Shown in pieces: positions 37,390 to 46,019 of a stretch of DNA of 64,000 nucleotides. The notes beneath the pieces are model-generated. The model did no database searches. It was not told where the DNA came from and worked only from the letters and a program-made list of their open reading frames with translations. The stretch is taken from the NCBI GenBank assembly GCA_016219645.1, contig JACRLR010000020.1, positions 124,001-188,000 on the forward strand, in the 5' to 3' direction. Every line of letters starts with the position of its first letter. The stretch's first letter is position 1. The translations under genes and the position numbers were made by a program. This DNA is from Nitrospirota bacterium (GTDB lineage: Bacteria; Nitrospirota; Nitrospiria; Nitrospirales; Nitrospiraceae).

Positions 37390-38481
37390 ATGTTTCTACG
37401 AACGCTGCTGGATCGCTACATCTTCACCGAACTTCTTTCCCCCTTCAGTGTCAGCCTCGGCGCACTGTGTTTTGTGATGCTGACGCGGGAACTCTTGCGT
37501 TTGGTAGAACTGTTGGTCTCCAAAGGCGTCGGAATCCTGGCGATTTTGCAAGTGTTTGTCCATCTGATGCCTTCGTTCCTCGTGTTAACCCTCCCGATCG
37601 CCGGGATCATTGCCTCGATCACTGCGTTCGGGCGATTGTCCTTCGACAAGGAACTGGTGGCAATGCAGACTGCGGGCCTGAGCCTCATGCGTTTGGCTCG
37701 GCCCGTGCTGCTCTTTGCCCTGCTCGTGTTCGGGTTGACCCTGTGGCTGGCACAGTGGGGGCAACCCTGGAGCTCACTGAATCTCAAGAAAGTCGCGCTG
37801 AATCTCCTGCGAGATCAGCTAGTCCTGGCATTGGAGCGGGGAACATTTAACGAGCCCATCCCCAAGATGATGATCTATGTTCCGGACGGGGATCCGACTC
37901 AAGCCACAACCGGTATCTTCGTCTCCGATGAGCGAAATCCAGATGATCCCCGCATCATCGTCGCCCAGCAGTTCGAGGTCTTTATGGATGCCTCCACCAA
38001 TCAGGTGGCCCTACGTTTACACCATGGAGTCATTCATAGCCGACCGAACCAGGCAGATCAGTATGAACAAGCGTCCTTCGCCAATTATGATTTGAAACTT
38101 TCGCTCAATCAGAGCGGCTATTCAGCCACGGAAGAGCGTCCGTCGTATGACGCCATTATCGGCCAGCTCACACAATCCCAATGGCGCGATCCTGGCGCAC
38201 TCCGGCGATTAATGGAGTATTATAAAGATCTGGCCTTCCCGACCGCATCGCTGGTATTTTGCCTGCTGGGCGTCCCGGTCGGTATCGCGTCCAGAAGATC
38301 CGGCCGAATAGGCGGATTTGCGGTCGGTGTGTTAGTCATCATCATCTACTACGTGCTGAACGTCGCGTGCGAATTCCTGGTCACGACAGCGCATCTGCCG
38401 CCTTTTGCCGGAGCCTGGCTACCGAACGGCATTTTTCTTTTCATCACCATTGGGTGGTTTTACAATATGAGTCGCCGCTAA
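37390..38481 (+). CDS. lptF: LPS export permease LptF
   Basis: One of the two inner-membrane permeases that, with LptB and LptG, extract lipopolysaccharide and feed the Lpt bridge. The 363-aa protein has TM helices near residues 15-35, 55-85 and 100-120, a periplasmic beta-jellyroll in the middle, and three C-terminal helices (FPTASLVFCLLGVPVGIASR). The ATG at 37390 starts MFLRTLLDRYIFTELLSPF, the standard family opening. Upstream codons in the same frame cross the promoter. Four bases separate it from lptG. Confidence 0.9.
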   Translation: MFLRTLLDRYIFTELLSPFSVSLGALCFVMLTRELLRLVELLVSKGVGILAILQVFVHLMPSFLVLTLPIAGIIASITAFGRLSFDKELVAMQTAGLSLMRLARPVLLFALLVFGLTLWLAQWGQPWSSLNLKKVALNLLRDQLVLALERGTFNEPIPKMMIYVPDGDPTQATTGIFVSDERNPDDPRIIVAQQFEVFMDASTNQVALRLHHGVIHSRPNQADQYEQASFANYDLKLSLNQSGYSATEERPSYDAIIGQLTQSQWRDPGALRRLMEYYKDLAFPTASLVFCLLGVPVGIASRRSGRIGGFAVGVLVIIIYYVLNVACEFLVTTAHLPPFAGAWLPNGIFLFITIGWFYNMSRR

Positions 38482-38485
38482 CCCC

Positions 38486-39577
38486 ATGACCATTCTCTTC
38501 CGCTATCTCCTTCGCGAATACGGAAAAATCTTCACGATGTGTTTTAGCGGGTTGATGACGATCTACCTCGTCATCGACTTCTTCGAGAAAGTACGCCGTT
38601 TTCTGCGCTATGACGCCGACTGGCTCGACATCCTGGCGTATTTTCTTCTCAAAGCTCCCGCGATTTCATACCAGATCGCGCCACTGGCCATTCTGATGGC
38701 GACATTGCTCACTTTTGGATTGCTCTCCCGCAGCCACGAAATTACCGCCATGCGCAGTTGCGGTATCAGTTTACGATGGATCATCACCCCCTTTATCGTC
38801 TTTGCCGCAGGAGTCACCCTTGTCCTCTTACTCTTCAGTTCTGCTGTCATCCCGCTGGCTGCCGGCAAGTCCGAAGAGATTCGGGCCACACGCATCGAAA
38901 AAAAATCTCCCGCCTCAACCGTGCTGCTCAAGCAGCCCTGGACAAGAGTAGGGACCGACAGCCTCATGCAGGTCACGAGCGTCTCCGTCGGCGGGGAACT
39001 CTTGGGCGGGGTGCGGCTCTTTCAGTTCGACCACAACTTCCAATTGGCTGACATGACCGAAGCCGACGAAGCCCGCTACGCTGACTCGACATGGACGCTG
39101 TATCAAGGACGGCGCCGACAATTTTCTTCCGACGGAACCGTCGCGACTACCGTATTCGACCACCAAGCCATCGCGATGACTCTCATCCCCGATGACTTCA
39201 CCACGTGGCTCGCTGGCGACTCCGAGTTGATGACATTCCACGATATCCGGGCCTATTCCAGACGTCGGCCGCAACAAGGCTCTCAGGTCGCGAGGCTGCA
39301 AACAGACTATTACAGCCGGATCGCGTTCCCGTTCGTCACCGTGATCATGGTCCTAATCGGTATTGCGCTGAGTCTCCGCCGGAGTGGCGCAAGAGGTGGG
39401 GGCATGGCGATAGGAATCGGGCAGGCACTTGCCGTCGGCTTCTGCTATTGGACGGCACATTCCATCGCGATTGCACTCGGCCGTGGCGGAGCTTTGACAC
39501 CTCTGATCGCCGGCTGGATGGCGAACGTTCTTTTCTTCAGTTTTGGCCTCTATCTGATCCTCAAGGTGCGGTACTAA
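38486..39577 (+). CDS. lptG: LPS export permease LptG
   Basis: The second permease of the LptB2FG exporter, 363 aa. It opens MTILFRYLLREYGKIFTMCF and has AYFLLKAPAISYQIAPLAIL, the LptG/YjgP-YjgQ pattern. A periplasmic domain follows, then C-terminal helices (AFPFVTVIMVLIGIALSLRR, GIGQALAVGFCYWTAHSIAI). The same length as LptF, tightly coupled to it, and followed by the R5 palindrome. Confidence 0.9.
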   Translation: MTILFRYLLREYGKIFTMCFSGLMTIYLVIDFFEKVRRFLRYDADWLDILAYFLLKAPAISYQIAPLAILMATLLTFGLLSRSHEITAMRSCGISLRWIITPFIVFAAGVTLVLLLFSSAVIPLAAGKSEEIRATRIEKKSPASTVLLKQPWTRVGTDSLMQVTSVSVGGELLGGVRLFQFDHNFQLADMTEADEARYADSTWTLYQGRRRQFSSDGTVATTVFDHQAIAMTLIPDDFTTWLAGDSELMTFHDIRAYSRRRPQQGSQVARLQTDYYSRIAFPFVTVIMVLIGIALSLRRSGARGGGMAIGIGQALAVGFCYWTAHSIAIALGRGGALTPLIAGWMANVLFFSFGLYLILKVRY

Positions 39578-39593
39578 CAAGATGCGAAAAACG

Positions 39594-39680
39594 TTATTTG
39601 GTTCATTTAATTCGTTTGGTTTTTTTGGTTGAAGGAAACTAACCAAATGAACCAAATAAACAAAACAAACCAAACCAACC
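39594..39680. repeat. T/G-word palindromic repeat R5
   Basis: TTATTTGGTTCATTT from 39594 is perfectly matched by AAATGAACCAAATAA on the other arm. More T/G words (TCGTTTGGTTTTTTTGG) and A/C words (AAACAAAACAAACCAAACC) flank them. It begins 17 bp after the lptG stop and ends 75 bp before fabF, within an apparent gene run on one strand. Confidence 0.7.
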
Positions 39681-39755
39681 AGCCTCCCGCCTTGTTGACT
39701 GCCATCGGCGCATCCGGTAAGTAGAAGCAAGCCCGTTAAGGAGATTATCGAAACG

Positions 39756-41033
39756 ATGCGCTCGCGTGTGGTCGTGACTGGACTGGGTATTGTTTCCCCT
39801 ATCGGTATCGGGGTCAGTGACTTCTGGAAAGCCGCCCTAGCCGGCCAATCCGGCATCTCAGCCATCACCTCTTTCGATCCGTTTCCTGTGGAGGGCTACC
39901 GCTCCAAGGTCGCTGGCCAAGTGCGCGGCTTCGCGGTCGAACGGTTCCTCGACTCAGCCCATGGCGAACGTGTGGACCGTTATGCCCAGTTTGCACTCGT
40001 GTCGGCAAAAGAAGCGTTGGCCGACTCCGGCCTTCAGATGGCGAAGGAAAATCCTCACCGTGTCGGGGTGATTGTGGGTGCCGGCATGGGTGGAATGGTG
40101 ATGGGCGAGCGTGAAATCACGCAGCTCCACCAGCAGCAGAAGCCTCATCGCGTCCATCCGAATTTTATTCCAGCCATCACCCTCAATTCAGCTTCGGGTA
40201 TCCTTGCCATGGCCCATGGCGCCAAAGGCCCCAATCTCACCATCTCAACCGCCTGCTCCTCCAGCGCCCATGCGCTCGGGCAAGCGCTCCACTGTATCCG
40301 TGAAGGCCGTGCCGATGTCGTGATCACCGTGGGAGCCGATGCCAGCATTACCCCGCTCGTCTTTGCAGGATTTTGCTCCCTGCGCGCACTTTCCTCGAAA
40401 TTCAACGACCACCCGGAGAAGGCCTCTCGACCCTTCGATCTGATGCGCGATGGCTTCATCATGGGAGAAGGCGCCGGCACACTCATCTTGGAATCGGCCA
40501 CGCATGCCAAGAAGCGCAAGGCGAGAGTCTATGCTGAAGTCGCAGGTTATGCAGCCACCAGCGAGGCTTACCATATGGTTATCCCCCGTGAAGATGGCAT
40601 CGAAGTGGCCCACACCATGCGGCTGGCTATCGCAGATGCCGGCATGACCCCAACCCAGGTGGATTACATCAATGCCCACGCAACGTCGACGACCATCGGC
40701 GACGCCGTGGAGTCCAAAGCCATCAGGCTTCTGTTCAAGAGACGGGCTGACGCCATTGCCGTCAACGCCACGAAATCGCTGATCGGCCACACACTGGGGG
40801 CCGCCGGCGCCATCGGAGGGATCGCTTCGGTGCTGGCCCTCCATACCGGCAAGATCCATCCAACCGCTAACTACGATGACCCAGATCCTGCTTGCGCGCT
40901 GGCAGGGCTATCCCGATCGGCGCAGGAGCGTCGTGTGAAAGTGGCATTGCTGAATGCCTTTGGATTTGGCAGCAACAACGCCGCTGTGGTATTCAAACAG
41001 GCAACGACTGAAGGCCGAAGGTTGAAAGCCTGA
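39756..41033 (+). CDS. fabF: 3-oxoacyl-ACP synthase II
   Basis: Condenses malonyl-ACP with acyl-ACP in fatty-acid elongation. The 425-aa protein has the Cys-His-His triad: C167 (TISTACSSSAHAL), H308 (VDYINAHATSTTIGD) and H345 (KSLIGHTLGAAGAIGG). It opens VVVTGLGIVSPIGIG. AAGGAG lies twelve bases before the ATG. The next gene is an acyl carrier protein 17 bp on, then lpxD, so this FabF may supply acyl chains for the outer-membrane lipid. The end is unusual: TTEGRRLKA comes from GAAGG-word DNA. Confidence 0.92.
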   Translation: MRSRVVVTGLGIVSPIGIGVSDFWKAALAGQSGISAITSFDPFPVEGYRSKVAGQVRGFAVERFLDSAHGERVDRYAQFALVSAKEALADSGLQMAKENPHRVGVIVGAGMGGMVMGEREITQLHQQQKPHRVHPNFIPAITLNSASGILAMAHGAKGPNLTISTACSSSAHALGQALHCIREGRADVVITVGADASITPLVFAGFCSLRALSSKFNDHPEKASRPFDLMRDGFIMGEGAGTLILESATHAKKRKARVYAEVAGYAATSEAYHMVIPREDGIEVAHTMRLAIADAGMTPTQVDYINAHATSTTIGDAVESKAIRLLFKRRADAIAVNATKSLIGHTLGAAGAIGGIASVLALHTGKIHPTANYDDPDPACALAGLSRSAQERRVKVALLNAFGFGSNNAAVVFKQATTEGRRLKA

Positions 41034-41050
41034 AGGTTAGAGATGGAGAG

Positions 41051-41365
41051 ATGACGGCAGACACTACCATATCACTGAAAATCCGCACCGCCTTGGGTGA
41101 GTACCTGAAACGCGATCCGGCCACGATACTCCCGACACAGCATCTACGCGACGATTTAGGCCTTGACTCTATGGCAGTGATCGAACTGCTGTACCGCATC
41201 GAGGAGGCCTTCGATCTCCAGATTCCCGACCAGGACCTGGCGGGGCTGACGAATGTCGGCCACGTCGTCACGTATGTTGAGAAGCGGCTGGGAAAAAACG
41301 GTTCAGCGGCCCCGATCGAGAAGCGAGTGAAGCCTCCCAACTTAAAGAGAAAAAAGAAGTCCTGA
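41051..41365 (+). CDS. Acyl carrier protein with basic C-terminal tail
   Basis: A 104-aa acyl carrier protein. The phosphopantetheine site is DLGLDSMAVIELLYRIEEAF. Residues 1-80 are the four-helix fold. The last ~20 residues are strongly basic (EKRVKPPNLKRKKKS), unusual for ACPs, which are acidic. Located between fabF and lpxD with gaps of 17 and 5 bp, it is likely a dedicated carrier for lipid A or another envelope acyl chain, rather than the main AcpP. That role is inferred from context. Confidence 0.85.
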   Translation: MTADTTISLKIRTALGEYLKRDPATILPTQHLRDDLGLDSMAVIELLYRIEEAFDLQIPDQDLAGLTNVGHVVTYVEKRLGKNGSAAPIEKRVKPPNLKRKKKS

Positions 41366-41370
41366 CCTCT

Positions 41371-42465
41371 ATGGCGACGAGCACGCGTACTCCTATTTCT
41401 CTAGCGCAGATCCATGACCTTGTCGGGGGAGAGATTGTGGGCTCCCCGCTGGCTACCGTGACAGGCCTATCAAGCCTAGAGGAAGCAGGCCCAAACGATT
41501 TGACCTTTGTCACAGGGGATCGGGTGCTCAAGACACATGGATCCACCGCTGCTGGGGCACTCCTTGCCCACCGGCGGCTTGATGAGTTCGTCACGCCTCA
41601 CATCATCATCGCCAATCCGACATTGGCTTTTGCGAAGGTGGCTCGGACGTTCTTCTGTCCCATCTCACCTCCCCGCGGTATTGACAAGACTGTCGTCCGA
41701 GGCCTTGATACTCAAATCGGTTCCGATCCCTCGATTTGGCCGGGAGTCACCCTGGGAGACCGGGTGACGATTGGCGCGCGAGTCACACTCTATCCAGGTG
41801 TCTTTGTAGGTAACGATACCACGATTGGAGACGATACGCTGCTCTATCCCAACGTCGTGGTCAGGGAGGGCTGCACAATTGGAGCCCGCGTCATCATTCA
41901 TAGCGGCACGGTGATCGGAAGCGACGGATTCGGCTATGTGCAGGACCAGGGGCGGCATTACAAAATTCCTCAGCTCGGGGGGGTTACCATCGAGGATGAC
42001 GTAGAGCTGGGGGCCAATGTGACAGTCGATCGCGCCACACTCGGTCAAACGATCATCAAGCAAGGCACCAAGGTCGATAACCTGGTTCAGATTGCTCACA
42101 ACGTCACGATCGGCGCCCACTCTATCCTGGTGGCTCAGGTGGGGATCGCCGGAAGCACTCGCGTAGGGCATCACGTCATGATCGGCGGACAGGCAGGGCT
42201 GGCAGACCATATCGCGATCGGAGATCAGGTCATGATCGCCGCTCGCGCAGGAGTGAACCGCAGCATCGAGCCCAACCAGATCGTGTCAGGGGCTCCCGCG
42301 ATGCCGCATGAGGTGTGGGTGAAAGCGCAAGCCGTGATTCCACGGCTCCCTGAACTCCGACAGGTCGTGCGTACCTTGGAGGACCGGGTGAAACAACTCG
42401 AAGCATCGCACTCGGCTTCTCAAGCCTCCAAGGCCAAAGCCACGACGAGAAAACGTAAGGGGTAA
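41371..42465 (+). CDS. lpxD: UDP-3-O-acylglucosamine N-acyltransferase LpxD
   Basis: Adds the N-linked hydroxyacyl chain in lipid A synthesis, using acyl-ACP. The N-terminal uridine-binding domain (GLSSLEEAGPNDLTFVTGDR) precedes a long left-handed beta-helix of hexapeptide repeats (VTIGARVTLYPGVFVGNDTT onward). SGTVIGSDGFGYVQDQGRHY and the VDNLVQIAHNV segment with the catalytic His are typical. A C-terminal helix ends in a Lys/Arg-rich tail (AKATTRKRKG). 364 aa is normal. It starts 5 bp after the ACP gene. Confidence 0.94.
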   Translation: MATSTRTPISLAQIHDLVGGEIVGSPLATVTGLSSLEEAGPNDLTFVTGDRVLKTHGSTAAGALLAHRRLDEFVTPHIIIANPTLAFAKVARTFFCPISPPRGIDKTVVRGLDTQIGSDPSIWPGVTLGDRVTIGARVTLYPGVFVGNDTTIGDDTLLYPNVVVREGCTIGARVIIHSGTVIGSDGFGYVQDQGRHYKIPQLGGVTIEDDVELGANVTVDRATLGQTIIKQGTKVDNLVQIAHNVTIGAHSILVAQVGIAGSTRVGHHVMIGGQAGLADHIAIGDQVMIAARAGVNRSIEPNQIVSGAPAMPHEVWVKAQAVIPRLPELRQVVRTLEDRVKQLEASHSASQASKAKATTRKRKG

Positions 42466-42469
42466 GAGG

Positions 42470-42552
42470 GATGGTCAATGGTAGATGGTTGACGTTCGGA
42501 AATGACCAAATCAAATCCTGCTCCGAACATTGCCCATTCACCATTGACCATT
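42470..42552 (+). terminator. Word-palindrome hairpin after lpxD
   Basis: GATGGTCAATGGTAGATGG (42470-42488) pairs with CCATTCACCATTGACCATTC (from 42534). An inner pair, GTTCGGA ... TCCGAAC, lengthens the stem. It begins 5 bp after the lpxD stop. It has the same design as the R repeats but a different word (ATGGTCAATGG), and is the probable end of the lptF-lpxD unit. Confidence 0.6.
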
Positions 42553-42572
42553 CCTTAGGCCCATGAATTCCG

Positions 42573-43094
42573 CTATTCTATGACTCCGCGCCAAATAAAT
42601 AACTTCGCCCAGTAGAATCCTGCCCATGGCATCAGAAAAGCCGGTAACGGATCGAGATCGCCTCGTAGTATGGCCGCAGCCGAAGCGCCAAAGATCAGTA
42701 GCGCCCCGGCAACAGAAATCGCCGTGACGAAGCCTCGCCCGGGGTGTTCGATCGAGGGCGCATCCGGCTCAGCCTTGGCCTTCCTGCTGCGTTGAGCCAC
42801 AGCGCTGCGCATCTTTGCCGCATACACCTCTGGAAAATTGGCGAAGAGATAGCAATGATAGCGTGCTTTTCCCCACCCGTATAACCCTCCGACCACGAAC
42901 AAAACTGTGCTGGTGAGAAGCGTCAGCCAACTGTACGTATGGCTGAATATGAGTTGATACGCGAGCGAGCCCACCCCACCGATCAGACAGATCAATCCTA
43001 TCGTTCCTGCAGGGAAGAGGACATAGGACCGGACATACATGCGTGCTTGCTCGTCAATTTTCTCTGGTCGCAACACCGTCACAAGTTTCGGCAT
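42573..43094 (-). CDS. Hypothetical membrane protein
   Basis: A 173-aa protein with two hydrophobic hairpins: helices near residues 26-48 and 54-74, then a charged cytoplasmic loop (VAQRSRKAKAEPDAPSIEHP), then helices near 123-143 and 150-168. I recognise no family. Convergent with lpxD across the hairpin at 42470. The ATG at 43094 is the only strong start candidate. Confidence 0.65.
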   Translation of the reverse strand: MPKLVTVLRPEKIDEQARMYVRSYVLFPAGTIGLICLIGGVGSLAYQLIFSHTYSWLTLLTSTVLFVVGGLYGWGKARYHCYLFANFPEVYAAKMRSAVAQRSRKAKAEPDAPSIEHPGRGFVTAISVAGALLIFGASAAAILRGDLDPLPAFLMPWAGFYWAKLFIWRGVIE

Positions 43095-43118
43095 CGATAC
43101 ATTCTCCTATCCAGCAGG

Positions 43119-43190
43119 CTGAGGTCGAGGTCAAGGTTGAGCGAAGATCTGACACGCTCATCTTAGCCTCAACCTTAACCTTAACCTTCT
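43119..43190. repeat. Word-palindrome of GAGGTCAAGGTTGAG type
   Basis: GAGGTCGAGGTCAAGGTTGAG-like DNA (from 43119) faces CCTCAACCTTAACCTTAACC (from 43167). An inner AAGAT ... ATCTT pair closes the loop. Located just upstream of the membrane-protein gene. Same design as R1-R5 but with AAGGTT words. Confidence 0.6.
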
Positions 43191-43726
43191 CCGAGTTGGC
43201 GGCGGGATCATACCACCCTTCCACCACTTGTTGCATAGACGAGAAACAGGGGATTGAGCATCTGTGCCTGAGCGGCCTGAACAATACGCGTAATCCCCAA
43301 GACTGGATGAGCAATTGTGGATGACCCACCGCCAACAGCACGCGACAGGCCCAGTTTTTACGCGCTGAACACCTATCTCCTCAATCCATAGGACTCAGGC
43401 AGGCCTCGACACCTGAACTCCTCTTGCAGAAAGACTTTTCACCGTAATCCACTCGCTGCCCCGCAAAGGAAACGGCGGCAGTTCGGTACGGCAAGGACAG
43501 CCCGACTCACGGTGTCCACAAAAGATGTGGATGGATTGTGGACAACCATGTGGACGAGCGGGCAATACCAGGCAGTACCAAAGCATCTTGCACATTGCCC
43601 AATTGATAGGCAGAACAATCCGTGCAATTTCACCGAGATGTGTTTTGTCAGCGGTGGGACTTAGGGGATGGGAGCGCAGAGCGACAGGAGATGCGAGACT
43701 CGCGTGACCAGCAGGGCAAACCTTCT
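43191..43726. other. Intergenic stretch with no recognisable gene
   Basis: About 535 bp. Short frames on both strands here have no family resemblance and poor ribosome sites. The one notable feature is the cluster of TGTGGA words at 43513-43557, described separately. The remainder shows nothing I can name. Confidence 0.4.
43513..43557. promoter_or_regulatory. Cluster of DnaA-box-like TGTGGA words
   Basis: TGTCCACAA (43513), TGTGGATGG (43526), TGTGGACAA (43537) and TGTGGACGA (43549) lie within 45 bp. The last three share one orientation and are spaced 11-12 bp apart, about one helical turn. Another TGTGGATGA is near 43315. They resemble but do not match the TTATCCACA DnaA box. It could be a DnaA titration or regulatory site, or a binding site for another protein. 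Confidence 0.3.
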
Positions 43727-45772
43727 TTAGACCGGCAGGATGTCACTAATGGCTGATCGTTCAACACGCCCTATGTTGCTCCATTGCTCTGCCATCGGGA
43801 TCAATGCGTGAACCCTGGTCTCGACCGTTCCCAGTCGCTGCGCCAACGACGAGGTTTTTCTGTAGGCCGAGACCATGAGGAAAGATCGCAGCCCTTGCAA
43901 AAACATCGTGATCATCGTCGCCTGCACACGACTGGCCAGATCGTAGAGGGCCTCGACCTGTTCAAGAACAGGATCGAGTTGCGCGGCCGTCACGAAATCC
44001 GTTGCCCCGCTCGCTCGCAAACTTGCAAGAGTCGAACTGATGATCGGAACCCGCCGACGGACCTCTTGAAGAAATTCTTCGTCGAGTTTGTCAAGTTGAG
44101 TCAAAATACGCTCGACACCGGCAACGTCAAGACGATCGCCTTCCCGCTCAGCTCGCTGGATCACCGCCTCCAGCACATCACGGGCAGGCTGCATCGACCT
44201 GGCGCGAGCCTGCTGGAGAGCCCGAAGGGCCTGTATGAGCGGCACATTGGAACTCACGGCGATGGGAGGCTGCGCATCAATAGATTTAGGGGGTTCCGCG
44301 ATGACGGTAGGAAGAACCTCCTGAGGCTCGCTGACCGTTTTTACTAGGACATCATCGGTTCTAATTCGTCGACCCTCTTGCTCTCCTGCTAAACGATGCA
44401 CAGCCAGACTGATCCGATCCAACCCCTCCTGAAGCGACTGAAGGGCTGCCGTTACCTTACGCGGTTCTTGTTGCTCCACATCGTGGAGAATCGACAGCAG
44501 ATTCGAGGCCATCTGTTCTATCGTCTTGAGCTGCGCCGTCGACGCAGATTTTGCAAGATTCGTAATGCCGTGTAAGAGAATGCCGTAGAGCTTCGGTCGC
44601 ACCGTCCCATTGGCCCCCCCAGCGATCTGTTTCACCGCCATCTGAATTTGAGCCAGCCATTGATGGGCTTCAAGAGCGAATAGACCGATGACCTCCTTTT
44701 CAAAACTGGCATCCGAGAGATCTTGCGCACTCCTCTCTTCAGGTAGAGGAGTCCTGGACTCGACGGCGCCTTGTATTGAGCTTGCAAGAGCGTCCAAGCC
44801 TTCCAAAAGCAGCGTAAACCGATCGGATGCCGTGGGCACAACATCAGCTGCCTTCGCGCGCACCTCCTGTGAGGGAAACGTGACACGCGCAACGTCAGGA
44901 GGCTTAAGTGTTTCGATGATGGACACCAGCGGGGCAAGACGCAGATCGATCTGCCGTTCCTCCTGGCCGGAGACCGCATCGCCTTCGACTAATACCACGG
45001 GGCGGAGCGGATAGCGCATATTGATGCGCATGACCGACCCGACTTCTCCGGTGCTCAACCGCACCAAGGTACCAAGCGGATATGCCGATAGCTGTTGGAC
45101 CAGCGCTTTGACGATTTCACGAGGAAACGCTGTCCGTTCCACAGCCAACAATTCACGCACCGCTTCATGCGGAAAGAATCGGCGGCGGTACCCGCGCGGG
45201 CTCACGAGGGCATCGAAAATATCCACCACGCCGATGATCTGGGCAAACTCGCTGACTTGCCGCCCCTTCAGTTTTTTTGGATAGCCCTGTCCATTCCACC
45301 GTTCATGCGCCTGGCTCACCACCTGAGCCAACCAGTCATATTTCTCACCGGCCTTCTGAATCGTTTGATAGCCGAGTTCAGGATGTCGTTCAATGAGCGC
45401 CCGCTCCTCCATGGTCAACCGACCAGACTTTGTGATCAACGATTGCGGGACGGCAAAGAGCCCAATGTCATGCAGGAGCCCTGCGAAGGTCAGTCGTTCC
45501 AGCTCTTTCCCATGATAGCCCAACCCCGCACCGACCTTGGTCGCCAGAATCCCGACATTCACGAGGTTCGTAATCAGAGGAGGACCTACCAGCCCACTCA
45601 TCGCCTGAACGAGCAATTGGTCATTTTTTTTGACCGCCTCTGCAATCCCTGTGGCTAGGGCAGACAAGGCCTCCATGTTGAGTGGCTCTTGCTGCTGGAC
45701 CGCAAGAGCCACCCCCGTCAGCTGTTCCTGCGCAAGGCGATACCAATCCGTCATACTGGGCTCGCTCACCAC
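43727..45772 (-). CDS. HD-GYP-like protein with degenerate Hpt-like C-terminus
   Basis: A 681-aa soluble protein. Residues ~50-270 form an HD-GYP domain (GLLHDIGLFAVPQSLITKSG, IERHPELGYQTI, QAHERWNGQGYP, VVDIFDALVSPRGYR). Such domains hydrolyse c-di-GMP. Here HDIGK has become HDIGL and HHE has become AHE, so activity is uncertain. Residues ~350-440 resemble an Hpt domain (EVIGLFALEAHQWLAQIQMA then HGITNLAKSAS) lacking the phospho-accepting HxxKGS. The last ~140 residues are paralogous to the end of the protein at 46999-47946. The start is a GTG at 45772 or the next codon. Confidence 0.75.
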   Translation of the reverse strand: MVSEPSMTDWYRLAQEQLTGVALAVQQQEPLNMEALSALATGIAEAVKKNDQLLVQAMSGLVGPPLITNLVNVGILATKVGAGLGYHGKELERLTFAGLLHDIGLFAVPQSLITKSGRLTMEERALIERHPELGYQTIQKAGEKYDWLAQVVSQAHERWNGQGYPKKLKGRQVSEFAQIIGVVDIFDALVSPRGYRRRFFPHEAVRELLAVERTAFPREIVKALVQQLSAYPLGTLVRLSTGEVGSVMRINMRYPLRPVVLVEGDAVSGQEERQIDLRLAPLVSIIETLKPPDVARVTFPSQEVRAKAADVVPTASDRFTLLLEGLDALASSIQGAVESRTPLPEERSAQDLSDASFEKEVIGLFALEAHQWLAQIQMAVKQIAGGANGTVRPKLYGILLHGITNLAKSASTAQLKTIEQMASNLLSILHDVEQQEPRKVTAALQSLQEGLDRISLAVHRLAGEQEGRRIRTDDVLVKTVSEPQEVLPTVIAEPPKSIDAQPPIAVSSNVPLIQALRALQQARARSMQPARDVLEAVIQRAEREGDRLDVAGVERILTQLDKLDEEFLQEVRRRVPIISSTLASLRASGATDFVTAAQLDPVLEQVEALYDLASRVQATMITMFLQGLRSFLMVSAYRKTSSLAQRLGTVETRVHALIPMAEQWSNIGRVERSAISDILPV

Positions 45773-46019
45773 AAACTGTTGCCCCCGCGAAATATTCGTC
45801 CGTCCACCGATGACCTACCAAGCCAACTGAACAAGCAGCTCGGCCATCTGACTCTGTTCGTAGAGACCTGGTAACGTCTCTCTTGTAACCACATTGGCCT
45901 ACCGCTTGGCGATTCTTACCCGTTTCGCACTATACCAGGGTTACGGCATTCCCGTTTCGCTCTGCAGGGGAGAGATTAATATTGTCTCTCGTGCGACGAC
46001 CCACCGATAGGCATCTACT

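Noticed and set aside
43043-43707. Small frames on both strands between the membrane-protein and HD-GYP-like genes
   Set aside because: No ribosome sites, no family resemblance, and several cross the word-palindrome at 43119-43190.
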